NCBI GenBank assembly: GCA_003509845.1
Contig: DOMR01000009.1
Coordinates: 1-37,432 of the forward strand
Direction: 5' to 3'
Source: Chitinophagaceae bacterium
GTDB lineage: Bacteria > Bacteroidota > Bacteroidia > Chitinophagales > Chitinophagaceae
DNA length: 37,432 bases
Shown here: positions 6,327-14,260 of the stretch, one piece after another
How positions within the stretch are numbered: the stretch's first letter is position 1
How the letters are laid out: the number at the start of each line of letters is the position of its first letter
Translations under genes and position numbers: made by a program
Notes under the pieces: generated by a model
The model's database searches: none
What the model was told of the DNA's origin: nothing
What the model saw: only the letters and a program-made list of their open reading frames with translations

Positions 6327-8390
6327 TTATTTTTTACCAATTAAGTAGTTGTAAGTAGCTACCTGCGATTTGCAATGTTTTTTACCAACGGAAGATACAT
6401 AATTATTGCCTAAATTTTCATCCAAAATCCTAGCTTTTTGATTGTCTTTCAATTGGATATTGATAATTTCGACTAATTCTTTTTTTAATTTTATATCTAA
6501 AATAGGTGCAGCAACTTCAATCCGATGATCTAAGTTACGAACCATCCAGTCGGCGCTTGAAATATATACTTTTTCATTTCCCTTATTATGAAAAATCATC
6601 ACTCTAGCATGTTCTAAATATTGGTCTACAATACTTATGGCATTTAATTTATTTTTTAATTTTTCACTTCCTTTTTTCAATGTTAATATTCCTCGAATTA
6701 TTAAATGTACTTCCACACCGGCTTTAGTTGCTTTGTATAAATGATCTAAGAGTATTTGATCACTGATTGAATTTGATTTGATAATTATTTTTGCAATCCT
6801 TCCTTGTTTCGCATGCTTTATTTCATTTTCAATGAGCTGTATAATTGAATTACGCATATTGATGGGGGAAATGAGCAGGTTTTTGGTTTTGCCAATGGGC
6901 TTATCTCCCAACTGCCATGTTTCTAGGTAGGTGAAAACCTTGTTTACTTCCATTAATAAGGGTCTGGAAGCGGTCAATAAACAATGATCTGCATAAATTT
7001 TAGCTGTTTTTTCATTTAAATTTCCAGTGCTAATAAAGCCGTATTGTATTCTTTTTAAGCCTTCTCTTTTTTGAATAATACATATTTTAGCATGCACTTT
7101 TACATTCGGGATACCCACTAAAACCTTTACACCTTCTTCTTCCATTAATGTTTTCCATTCCAAATTTGCTTCTTCGTCAAATCTTGCTTTTAATTCTAAA
7201 AACACGGTAACTTTTTTTCCATTACGCGCTGCATTGATTAAGGCGTTGATTACTTTTGAATTACTAGCCAAGCGGTAGGCGGTTATTTTGATGGATTCTA
7301 CAGCATCGTCCATGGCTGCCTCCCTTAACATATCTATGACTGGATCGTAGCTGTGGTAGGGGAAGTGCAATAAAACATCCTTTTGTAATATCACTTCTGA
7401 AACCTGATATTTATTTCTAAAGGAAGGATGGATAAAGGGTTTAGGTCGTTCAGCTTTTTCTACGAGTACATCTGGAAAATCCATAAAATGTCTAAAATTA
7501 TGAATATGCCCGCCTGGTATGATACTGCTTTTTCGAGTTAAATGTAGCTTTTGAATTAAAAAATCGAGTAGTTCAGCATTCATCTCTTTGTCGTATACAA
7601 AACGCACAGGTTTTCCTTTTCGTCTGTTTTTAATTCCTTTTGAAATTTTATCAACAAAGTTTAAGCCCACTTCTTGGTCTAAATCAATTTCAGCATCCTT
7701 CGTTATTTTAAATACATGCGCTTCAAATTTATTAAACTTGAAATGTGAAAATATAATCGGTAAATTATATTTTACTATATCTTCTAATAATATTATGGAT
7801 TTTGTAGCACCTGTTGATGGTAAAATAACGAATCTGCCTATGGATTTAGAGGGAATTTCAATTAATGAAAACTTTTCATGATAAGCATCCATCTTATTTT
7901 TCATCACAATGGCTAAATACAAACTCTTATCTCTTAAATAGGGAAGCTCTGGTAAATTTTCGATCATTAAAGGAATAATATATGGACGCACTACATTATC
8001 AAAATAGTCTCTAACAAATTCCTTTTGTACAGCATTTAATTTTCGCTCATTAATAATTAATACTTTTCGTTTAATTAATTCTTTATTAATGTTCCCCCAT
8101 ATACGCGCAAATTCACTTTGTTGTTTTAAAACAACTCTTTGAATATCATCTAATATGGTTTGTGGTGATTCAAGGATATCAATGTTGGTACTTTTCTTTT
8201 TATCAACAAATTCAACCATTCTTTTTAAGGTAGCCACCCGTACCCTAAAAAATTCGTCTAAATTATTTGAAAAAATACCTAAAAAGCGGATTCTATCCTT
8301 TAAGGTTACACTTGGATCATTGGCTTCCTGTAAAACCCTTGCGTTAAAGCTTAGCCAGCTAATATCTCTAGGTATAAACTCATGCTTCAT
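6327..8390 (-). CDS. ppk1: Polyphosphate kinase 1
   Basis: A 687-residue PPK1, the full family length, which reversibly polymerises the gamma phosphate of ATP into polyphosphate. The N domain begins with FIPRDISWLSFNARVL and the SNNLDEFFRVRVA motif. The catalytic domains carry the phospholipase-D-like histidine motifs: VHAK with His433, the candidate phospho-accepting histidine, and EHAR with His594. GFISTGNLNE lies between them (452-460). It heads a two-gene leftward operon with ppx. The upstream region is shared with the divergent PlcP-like operon and holds a Pho-box-like repeat array. Confidence 0.95.
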   Translation of the reverse strand: MKHEFIPRDISWLSFNARVLQEANDPSVTLKDRIRFLGIFSNNLDEFFRVRVATLKRMVEFVDKKKSTNIDILESPQTILDDIQRVVLKQQSEFARIWGNINKELIKRKVLIINERKLNAVQKEFVRDYFDNVVRPYIIPLMIENLPELPYLRDKSLYLAIVMKNKMDAYHEKFSLIEIPSKSIGRFVILPSTGATKSIILLEDIVKYNLPIIFSHFKFNKFEAHVFKITKDAEIDLDQEVGLNFVDKISKGIKNRRKGKPVRFVYDKEMNAELLDFLIQKLHLTRKSSIIPGGHIHNFRHFMDFPDVLVEKAERPKPFIHPSFRNKYQVSEVILQKDVLLHFPYHSYDPVIDMLREAAMDDAVESIKITAYRLASNSKVINALINAARNGKKVTVFLELKARFDEEANLEWKTLMEEEGVKVLVGIPNVKVHAKICIIQKREGLKRIQYGFISTGNLNEKTAKIYADHCLLTASRPLLMEVNKVFTYLETWQLGDKPIGKTKNLLISPINMRNSIIQLIENEIKHAKQGRIAKIIIKSNSISDQILLDHLYKATKAGVEVHLIIRGILTLKKGSEKLKNKLNAISIVDQYLEHARVMIFHNKGNEKVYISSADWMVRNLDHRIEVAAPILDIKLKKELVEIINIQLKDNQKARILDENLGNNYVSSVGKKHCKSQVATYNYLIGKK

Positions 8391-8398
8391 ATGGTATA

Positions 8399-8429
8399 CA
8401 AATTTGTAATGCGAATTTAGTTAATTCAA
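8399..8429 (-). promoter_or_regulatory. Candidate ppk1 promoter
   Basis: On the minus strand a TTG (8429-8427) is followed after 20 bases by CAAATTTG (8406-8399), one mismatch from TAnnTTTG. The spacing fits the Bacteroidota -33/-7 layout. The inferred start would be only a few bases before the ATG at 8390, implying a nearly leaderless message. Tentative. Confidence 0.35.
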
Positions 8430-8445
8430 GATTAAGTAATATTCT

Positions 8446-8500
8446 GTTCACTATTTCTTAATACTATGGTAACATGTGGGAAACATTAAAGTTACAGTGT
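8446..8500 (+). promoter_or_regulatory. Pho-box-like array of 11-bp direct repeats
   Basis: The best units are GGTAACATGTG (8468-8478) and GGAAACATTAA (8479-8489), directly adjacent. A weaker unit AGTTACAGTGT follows (8490-8500), and GTTCACTATTT (8446-8456) lies in phase two periods upstream. An 11-bp period with a TAACA-like core is the layout of PhoB/PhoP boxes (compare the Bacillus PhoP TTAACA-type repeats). The same motif precedes the TonB receptor at 28262. Repeat orientation and distance (29-40 bases to the ATG) point to the rightward PlcP-like operon. Confidence 0.5.
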
Positions 8501-8528
8501 ATATCGTTATTTACATAAAATACAACCC

Positions 8529-9368
8529 ATGGACAAGCGACCAATGGAAATATGTATCGTAAGTGACCTGCATTTAGGCACATTTGGATGTCAAGCTAAG
8601 GAGCTTCTTAATTATTTAAAAAGTATAAAACCTAAAACTTTGATTTTGAATGGGGACATTATTGACATTTGGCAGTTTAACAAGCGTTATTTTCCAAAGA
8701 CTCATATGGCGGTGATCAAACAAATATTTAGTATGGCGAGTAAGGATACAAAAGTGATATATATCACCGGTAATCATGATGAAGCTTTACGGAAATATGC
8801 CGACTTTGAGATGGGTAATATTCAATTGACAGACAAAATTGTTTTTGAAATCAATGGAGAAAAGAATTGGGTTTTTCATGGTGATGTTTTTGATCGAACA
8901 ACTAAGGGAAGCGCTAAGCTATTAGCAAAACTAGGTGGATATGGCTATGATTTATTAATTCTTATTAATAGTCTTTTAAACTGGAGTTTAAAAATAATGG
9001 GTAAGGAGAAAATGAGTTTAAGTAAGAGTGTTAAGAACGGGGTAAAAAAAGCGGTATCCTGGATCAATAATTTTGAACAAACTGCAGCTGAATTGGCCAT
9101 TGAAAATAATTACCAATATGTTATTTGTGGCCATATTCATCAGCCACAACATCGCGTCGTAACCACTGATAAAGGATCCGTTACTTATTTAAATAGTGGT
9201 GATTGGATTGAAAATTTAACATCATTAGAATATTTCGATAATGCTTGGCGCTTATACCAATATGATCCCAAACAATTTGAAGAAACAAATAAAAAAAGTA
9301 AAATCATACAACTACAGGAGGAATTAAGTGTGATTACGCAGGAAGTTGCCTTTCAGGTATCTATGTAA
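8529..9368 (+). CDS. PlcP/LpxH-like metallophosphoesterase (candidate phospholipase C)
   Basis: A 279-residue cytoplasmic metallophosphoesterase of the COG2908 group. Metal motifs are D13-x-H15 (SDLHLG), GD 42-43 (NGDIID), GNHDE 81-85, H117 in FHGD, and GHIH 201-204. This group contains LpxH (UDP-2,3-diacylglucosamine hydrolase) and PlcP, the Pho-regulated phospholipase C of rhizobia and marine bacteria. The HLGTxGCQA segment (15-23), the SLSKSVKNGVKKAV helix (163-176) and the final SGDWIENLTS resemble PlcP as I remember it more than LpxH. It is ten bases upstream of a glycosyltransferase gene and behind a Pho-like box, as in the plcP-agt operons. A lipid A role is the alternative. Translation could start at Met6. 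Confidence 0.8.
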   Translation: MDKRPMEICIVSDLHLGTFGCQAKELLNYLKSIKPKTLILNGDIIDIWQFNKRYFPKTHMAVIKQIFSMASKDTKVIYITGNHDEALRKYADFEMGNIQLTDKIVFEINGEKNWVFHGDVFDRTTKGSAKLLAKLGGYGYDLLILINSLLNWSLKIMGKEKMSLSKSVKNGVKKAVSWINNFEQTAAELAIENNYQYVICGHIHQPQHRVVTTDKGSVTYLNSGDWIENLTSLEYFDNAWRLYQYDPKQFEETNKKSKIIQLQEELSVITQEVAFQVSM

Positions 9369-9378
9369 AGTTGATCCT

Positions 9379-10398
9379 ATGAAAATATTTTACGCAATTC
9401 AAGGGACGGGAAATGGTCATTTAAGTAGGGCTGAACAATTGTATCCTTACTTACAGAAATACGGGGAGGTGGACTTTTTTTTAAGCGGATCAAATTCTCA
9501 ATTAAACACACGTATTCCAATTAAGTATAAAAGTCAGGGACTTAGTTTGCATTACAAACATACCGGTGGTTTGGACTATACCAATATCGCAAAATCTATT
9601 TCTTTTAAATTATACAAAGATGCCAAGGCTTTGCCTATTGATAATTATGACCTAATCATCAATGATTTTGAATTTATTACTTCGCTCGCTTGTGGTATTA
9701 AACGAAAAAAAAGTATTCAATTTGGTCACCAAGCAAGTTTTCAGAGTAAATTGACACCAAGGGCAAAATCAATCAATCCGATCGGGAAACTGGTTTTAGA
9801 AAACTTTGTTAGAAGTTCCTCTTTTCTAGGACTTCATTTTGAATCCTATGATGACCATATATATAACCCAATCATTAAGGATGAAATTGTAAGTGCAAAT
9901 AAAGTGAATGATGGACATATTTCTGTGTATTTACCACAATATACGATTGCGTATATTACTCCCTTTTTACATGTACAATCACTGTTTCATTTTGAGGTAT
10001 TTACAAAGGAAGTAACGGAGGTGACACATTCAAAAAACATTACTTTTTACCCAATTAGTGGTGCTACATTTACCAATAGCTTAATAAGCTGCCATGCTAT
10101 TATTACTGCTGGTGGTTTTGAAACACCTGCGGAAGCAATGTATTTGAATAAAAAGCTATTAAGTATTCCTATCTTAAATCATTTTGAACAAGAATGTAAT
10201 GCGGCTGCGATGAAAAAAATGGGGGTAACGGTATTAAAAAAATTAGACCAACATTTTGCAGAACATTTTAACAATTGGATCAATCAAGATAATTCCGTAA
10301 AAATTTCCTTAACTCATTCTACTAAGGATATTGTGGAGGTATTAATGAATAATTCATTAGCAAAAACGCAAAAAACCTGCCCTCAAATAACTACTTAA
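9379..10398 (+). CDS. Glycosyltransferase, MurG/GT28-like fold
   Basis: A 339-residue GT-B glycosyltransferase. The N-terminal loop GTGNGHLSRAEQL is the acceptor-side glycine motif of MurG/GT28 and related enzymes. The C-terminal donor-binding region reads ITAGGFETPAEAMYLNKK, followed by a conserved PILNHFEQ segment. I chose the ATG at 9379, ten bases after the phosphoesterase stop; an upstream start would overlap that gene and adds residues unlike the family. No transmembrane helix is evident; GT28-type enzymes act at the inner leaflet on lipid acceptors. Paired with a PlcP-like enzyme, a diacylglycerol glucosyltransferase role (glycolipid replacing phospholipid) is a testable inference. Confidence 0.78.
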   Translation: MKIFYAIQGTGNGHLSRAEQLYPYLQKYGEVDFFLSGSNSQLNTRIPIKYKSQGLSLHYKHTGGLDYTNIAKSISFKLYKDAKALPIDNYDLIINDFEFITSLACGIKRKKSIQFGHQASFQSKLTPRAKSINPIGKLVLENFVRSSSFLGLHFESYDDHIYNPIIKDEIVSANKVNDGHISVYLPQYTIAYITPFLHVQSLFHFEVFTKEVTEVTHSKNITFYPISGATFTNSLISCHAIITAGGFETPAEAMYLNKKLLSIPILNHFEQECNAAAMKKMGVTVLKKLDQHFAEHFNNWINQDNSVKISLTHSTKDIVEVLMNNSLAKTQKTCPQITT

Positions 10399-10430
10399 GA
10401 AAACTATTTCAAATCATTCACACCAACATT

Positions 10431-10775
10431 ATGTATTTAATTCAAGATCAAAAAAAAGAAACCATCGCTTATATCGAAAACATGATGATTTTAGATACCA
10501 ACCATGAGCATGTCATTGGTATTTTAATTGGAGATTGTTTTTTTGGTCATAATAAAAAAGTGGTAGGAAAGATCATCAATCAAACCGTGTATTTATTAAA
10601 CGGAGAAATTGTAGGTAAGGTAGAATTAAATCAAGCATATAAAAATGCGAACATTAAAAAAAGCCTAATGGTGGAAGCCTGGGATTTTTTAATGAATATC
10701 AATGAGCATACTGGTTCATGGATTGAAATAACTAAGAAATGGAGTAAAACCCCATTGCTAAGTCATTTAAACTAA
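10431..10775 (+). CDS. Small protein with tandem beta-hairpin repeats ('4-fold beta flower'-like)
   Basis: A 114-residue protein with no signal peptide. Residues 12-66 contain repeated short hairpin units: IAYIENMMILD, VIGILIGDCFFG, VVGKIINQTVYLLNG and IVGKVEL, spaced about 16 residues apart with a recurring (V/I)-G-x-I pattern. This resembles the small '4-fold beta flower' proteins of unknown function. The tail (about 70-114) is helical and positively charged. It starts 32 bases after the glycosyltransferase and may be in the same operon; it ends eight bases before the convergent serine hydrolase. I do not recognise a function. Confidence 0.7.
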   Translation: MYLIQDQKKETIAYIENMMILDTNHEHVIGILIGDCFFGHNKKVVGKIINQTVYLLNGEIVGKVELNQAYKNANIKKSLMVEAWDFLMNINEHTGSWIEITKKWSKTPLLSHLN

Positions 10776-10783
10776 TTATGCAA

Positions 10784-12082
10784 TTAGTTTACCCTACTGC
10801 CGTAAATTATTCTTTCAATAATACCACCAAGCTCTCCATGTGAATTTGGATTATGTTGCGTCATGATTAGTACGACCATTTTATCCTTTGGATCAGCCCA
10901 ATAACTAGTGCCATAATAGCCTCCCCAGGAAAAGGAACCCTTGTTTCTAAAATTTAAATTGGCTGATTTTTCAGAAGTAATTCCAAAGCCCAAACTAAAA
11001 TCATCCTGCCCATTAAATTTAAAATCCAACTGCGGGCTTGTCATAATTTCAGCAGTTCTTGGTGCAATAATTTGTTTGCCATTGTACTTGCCACCATTCA
11101 AAATCATTTGTAAGAATATTGCATAGTCATACGCGGTGGAAGATAAACCTGCGCCACCTGAGAAATAGGTTTTAGGGATGATTGGATAATTTGGATTGAT
11201 ATCTCTAAAGGTGGGCGACCATTCAATAATTTTATTGGAATCATCTTCCATATAAACTGTCGGCATTCTTTCCGCTTTTGACATAGGAACATTGAAATAA
11301 GTATCCTTCATCCCTAATGGATCAAAAATATTTTTTTGACAATAAGCTTCCAAGGATAAACCACTCACCACTTCAACAATACAGCCAAGCAGATCACTAT
11401 TCAATCCATAAGTAAATTTTTCACCTGGCTGATGTTTCAAAGGTAAAGTTCCAAGTATTTTCATTCTATCTAATAAACTCGCATTAAAATCACCTAATCC
11501 TGAAGGAATGCCTGCCTTGGTATAAATAGCATTCATTTTAGGGGTACCAATAGCTGTATAATCAATCCCAGAGGTATGCGTTAATAAATCACGAATGGTT
11601 AATTCTCTTTTTGCAGGAATGGTGGTGTAGCTACTGTCCTTTGTATTAAAATCTTTTAAAACTGTGGGATTTTTAAAGCTGGAAATGATAGTTGAAACAT
11701 TTTGGTCAAGACTAAGTTTACCTTGTTCATATAATTGCATAATCGCTAAGCTAGTAATGGCTTTGGTTTGACTCATGATGCGATAAATTGCATTGGTCGG
11801 CATTACTTTTTTACTCGCCTCATTAGCGTATCCGAAACCTTTGTGGTAAACCACTTGGTTATCTTTTACCACTATGACTGTTGAACCGATTAACCATCGA
11901 TTACTTACATATTTATTAACTAGTGTATCAATTTGTGCAAGCTTAGTATAATCAAACTTATTGCTTTTCACAGTTTCAAATGAAAGCACTTGGCTATTGC
12001 CTTTAATTGTAATTGCAATAGCAAATACCATAATACTACCTACGATTAGTAGTTGATTTATTTTTAAAGAGGCATTTTTCAT
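10784..12082 (-). CDS. Serine hydrolase, class C beta-lactamase superfamily (esterase-like branch)
   Basis: A 432-residue protein with an N-terminal hydrophobic segment (about 10-27) acting as signal peptide or anchor. The SxxK motif is SQTK (Ser104, Lys107). The second motif is TYGLNSDLLG rather than the classical YxN, and a WGG sits where beta-lactamases have KTG/HxG, preceded by FSGGAGLSSTAYDYA. This combination is typical of EstB-like esterases and related hydrolases, not of true beta-lactamases. It is followed upstream on the same strand by the threonine dehydratase gene with a 27-base gap, so the two may be co-transcribed. Substrate unknown. Confidence 0.85.
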   Translation of the reverse strand: MKNASLKINQLLIVGSIMVFAIAITIKGNSQVLSFETVKSNKFDYTKLAQIDTLVNKYVSNRWLIGSTVIVVKDNQVVYHKGFGYANEASKKVMPTNAIYRIMSQTKAITSLAIMQLYEQGKLSLDQNVSTIISSFKNPTVLKDFNTKDSSYTTIPAKRELTIRDLLTHTSGIDYTAIGTPKMNAIYTKAGIPSGLGDFNASLLDRMKILGTLPLKHQPGEKFTYGLNSDLLGCIVEVVSGLSLEAYCQKNIFDPLGMKDTYFNVPMSKAERMPTVYMEDDSNKIIEWSPTFRDINPNYPIIPKTYFSGGAGLSSTAYDYAIFLQMILNGGKYNGKQIIAPRTAEIMTSPQLDFKFNGQDDFSLGFGITSEKSANLNFRNKGSFSWGGYYGTSYWADPKDKMVVLIMTQHNPNSHGELGGIIERIIYGSRVN

Positions 12083-12109
12083 ATTCTTTCGAGTTTTTAT
12101 TTTACTATT

Positions 12110-13066
12110 TTATTTTGCTGGGAACCAAGTTCCAAATTTAGTTAAATCTACATTTCCACCGGATAAAATGATACCTACCTTTTTCCCTTTAAATAAATTT
12201 GCATTGCGCATGGCCGCAGCCAACGGAACTACACAACTTGGCTCAACAATTATTTTCATTCTTTCATACACCAACCGAAGTGCATTTATGATTTCATTTT
12301 CGGAAACCAATAATATATCAGAAATATGTTCTTTTATAATTCCTAAGGTTTGTTCACTTAATGTAGTGAGTAATCCGTCAGCGATAGTTTCAATAAATGG
12401 CGCTTTTTCAACCTTACCTGATTGTAAACTTAAAACTGCATCTGCTGCTCCTTCTGGTTCTCCGCCATATACTTTCAAACCCGGTTTAAAATAAAATGCG
12501 CCTAAGCAGGTACCTGATAACAAACCACCGCCACCCACTGGAGTTATTACAACGTCTAATTCGGGCACTTCTTCCAATAATTCTTTAACACAAGTTGCTT
12601 GTCCGGTAATTACGCGATAGTCATCATAAGGATGAATAAATTCCGCACCCGTTTCTGCTACTACTTTATTTAAAGCGTCCTCTCTTGCGGCCTGATTTGC
12701 TTCACATATTATTACAGTAGCACCGTAACCTTTTACGGCATCCACTTTTACCTGCGGGGAGGATTTAGGCATAACGATGTATGCTTTGATACCCAATGTT
12801 TTTGCAGCATATGCCAAGGCTTGCGCGTGATTGCCTGAAGAATGAGTTGCAATTCCATTTTTTAATTGTTCGGCACTTAACGTGAGCGTCGCATTCATGC
12901 CACCTCTTATTTTAAATGCGCCAATTTTTTGAAAGTTTTCACACTTAAAATAAAACTGAATGCCAGTCATTTGGTTAATACTCTGGTTGGTCATTACGGG
13001 CGTGCGATGTATATAGGGCTTTATGCGTTCATGTGCACTTAAGATATCTTCTTTAGATATTTTCAT
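12110..13066 (-). CDS. Threonine dehydratase / serine racemase (PLP fold type II)
   Basis: A 318-residue PLP enzyme of the serine/threonine dehydratase family. The Schiff-base lysine lies in KIGAFKIRGG (Lys52 with my start), the asparagine loop is SSGNHAQALA, the phosphate-binding glycine loop is VGGGGLLSG, and the final SGGN loop contacts the pyridine nitrogen. It lacks the C-terminal ACT-like domain of biosynthetic IlvA, so it is a catabolic threonine ammonia-lyase or a serine racemase, which cannot be separated by eye. I start at the ATG at 13066, since MKISKEDILSAHERI is the normal family N terminus; the frame could begin nine codons earlier. Confidence 0.9.
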   Translation of the reverse strand: MKISKEDILSAHERIKPYIHRTPVMTNQSINQMTGIQFYFKCENFQKIGAFKIRGGMNATLTLSAEQLKNGIATHSSGNHAQALAYAAKTLGIKAYIVMPKSSPQVKVDAVKGYGATVIICEANQAAREDALNKVVAETGAEFIHPYDDYRVITGQATCVKELLEEVPELDVVITPVGGGGLLSGTCLGAFYFKPGLKVYGGEPEGAADAVLSLQSGKVEKAPFIETIADGLLTTLSEQTLGIIKEHISDILLVSENEIINALRLVYERMKIIVEPSCVVPLAAAMRNANLFKGKKVGIILSGGNVDLTKFGTWFPAK

Positions 13067-13246
13067 TTTGCGCTCTAATTTATTTGCTTTCAAAAAGCTA
13101 ATTTAATATATAAAATGGTTTGTTTCCCTGTATGAATTTAATGAATTATTCATCAATTTGCTGATCAATATAAACCAAATAACATTTTCGATTTTATTAA
13201 TTCTATAAGATGATTTATATTTATTAACCATTGTAAAAAAATAACT

Positions 13247-14089
13247 ATGTCAACGACTGCTTTAACGCCACAACAAATTGCATCCTTTCATAAAGATGGC
13301 TATGTGATTGTTAAAAACTTTTTAGAACCAAAAGCTGTTGAAAAGCTTTACGGTACTGCAATAGGGGACAATGCGATGGAAAACAATGCCATTAATGTAA
13401 CGGATCAAACTGGGAAAAATTCAAAACTGTCATTGTGGTTTACACCAGGCAATGATGTTTTTGGTTTTTTAACTCGTAGTGAAAGATTAGTGAATAGCGT
13501 AGCTGCATTATTAGATAGCGATGCACCTGTTTGTCATTACCATTCCAAGTTGATGCAAAAGGAGCCAAAAGTAGGCGGTGCTTGGGAATGGCACCAAGAT
13601 TATGGCTACTGGTACAAAAATCAATTCATGTTCCCGGACCAATTAATCAGTGTCATGGTAGCTTTGACACCAGCGAATAAACAAAATGGCTGTTTACAAG
13701 TGATTAAGGGGTCGCATAAATTAGGCCGTATTAATCATGGTTTTGCGGGCGAACAAGTGGGTGCCGATATGGTCATGGTAAATAATGCACTTAAAACAAT
13801 GGATTTGGTATATGTTGAGATAGAACCAGGGGATGCTTTGTTCTTTCATAGTAATATTTTACATCGCTCCGAAGCCAACTTATCAGATCACCCAAGATGG
13901 TCCATCATTTCTTGCTATGCATCTCAATCCAATTTGGCGTATAATGAGAATTCAACTTCTTGGAAAACGCCTATCGAACTGGTGCCCGATAATGCCATAA
14001 CTGATTGGGAATCAAGTAGTTTATCCGATGCCGACTTCTTAAAAAAGGAGAATGATCCCGCATTAAAAGAGACGGGTTGGGAAAAATAA
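13247..14089 (+). CDS. Phytanoyl-CoA dioxygenase (PhyH) family Fe(II)/2-oxoglutarate oxygenase
   Basis: A 280-residue non-heme iron dioxygenase. The HxD of the metal triad is in WHQDYGYW (His116, Asp118); the distal histidine is His206 in LHRSEANLS, and the 2-oxoglutarate-binding arginine follows in HPRW near 217. The GDALFFHSN strand is characteristic of PhyH proteins. Substrates in this family range from phytanoyl-CoA to ectoine and small metabolites, so no substrate is proposed. It precedes the xylose operon by 171 bases; that gap contains direct repeats, so co-regulation with xylose genes is uncertain. Confidence 0.88.
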   Translation: MSTTALTPQQIASFHKDGYVIVKNFLEPKAVEKLYGTAIGDNAMENNAINVTDQTGKNSKLSLWFTPGNDVFGFLTRSERLVNSVAALLDSDAPVCHYHSKLMQKEPKVGGAWEWHQDYGYWYKNQFMFPDQLISVMVALTPANKQNGCLQVIKGSHKLGRINHGFAGEQVGADMVMVNNALKTMDLVYVEIEPGDALFFHSNILHRSEANLSDHPRWSIISCYASQSNLAYNENSTSWKTPIELVPDNAITDWESSSLSDADFLKKENDPALKETGWEK

Positions 14090-14137
14090 ATCCTTTTTAG
14101 GTTGGGGTAAACACCTTTTTAAGGCAGTAAAAAAGAT

Positions 14138-14176
14138 TGTCATAATGCTGTCATATATCTTACTTAAAATGTCATA
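14138..14176 (+). repeat. Three TGTCATA direct repeats upstream of xylB
   Basis: TGTCATA occurs at 14138-14144, 14149-14155 and 14170-14176: steps of 11 and 21 bases, close to one and two helical turns. Such phasing suggests a binding site for a regulator contacting one DNA face. The sequence resembles the E. coli Pho-box half-site but differs from the GGTAACATT repeats elsewhere in this window. The last copy is 84 bases before the xylB ATG. Confidence 0.35.
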
Positions 14177-14227
14177 TTAGTTCCCTAATACTATTATTTA
14201 TTTCTTATTTTTAGAGATAACAATCTC

Positions 14228-14242
14228 CCCCAAATATTGGGG
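14228..14242. promoter_or_regulatory. CCCCAA/TTGGGG inverted repeat in the xylB leader
   Basis: CCCCAAATATTGGGG has perfect six-base arms with a three-base centre, 18 bases before the xylB ATG, in otherwise AT-rich DNA. It could be an operator or a small mRNA hairpin masking the start. No xylose regulator is encoded nearby. Confidence 0.35.
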
Positions 14243-14260
14243 TCAATAAGTTTAATTTTT

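Noticed and set aside
14090..14136. Terminator after the PhyH gene (AGGT...ACCTTTTT)
   Set aside because: Only a four-base stem; too weak to call.
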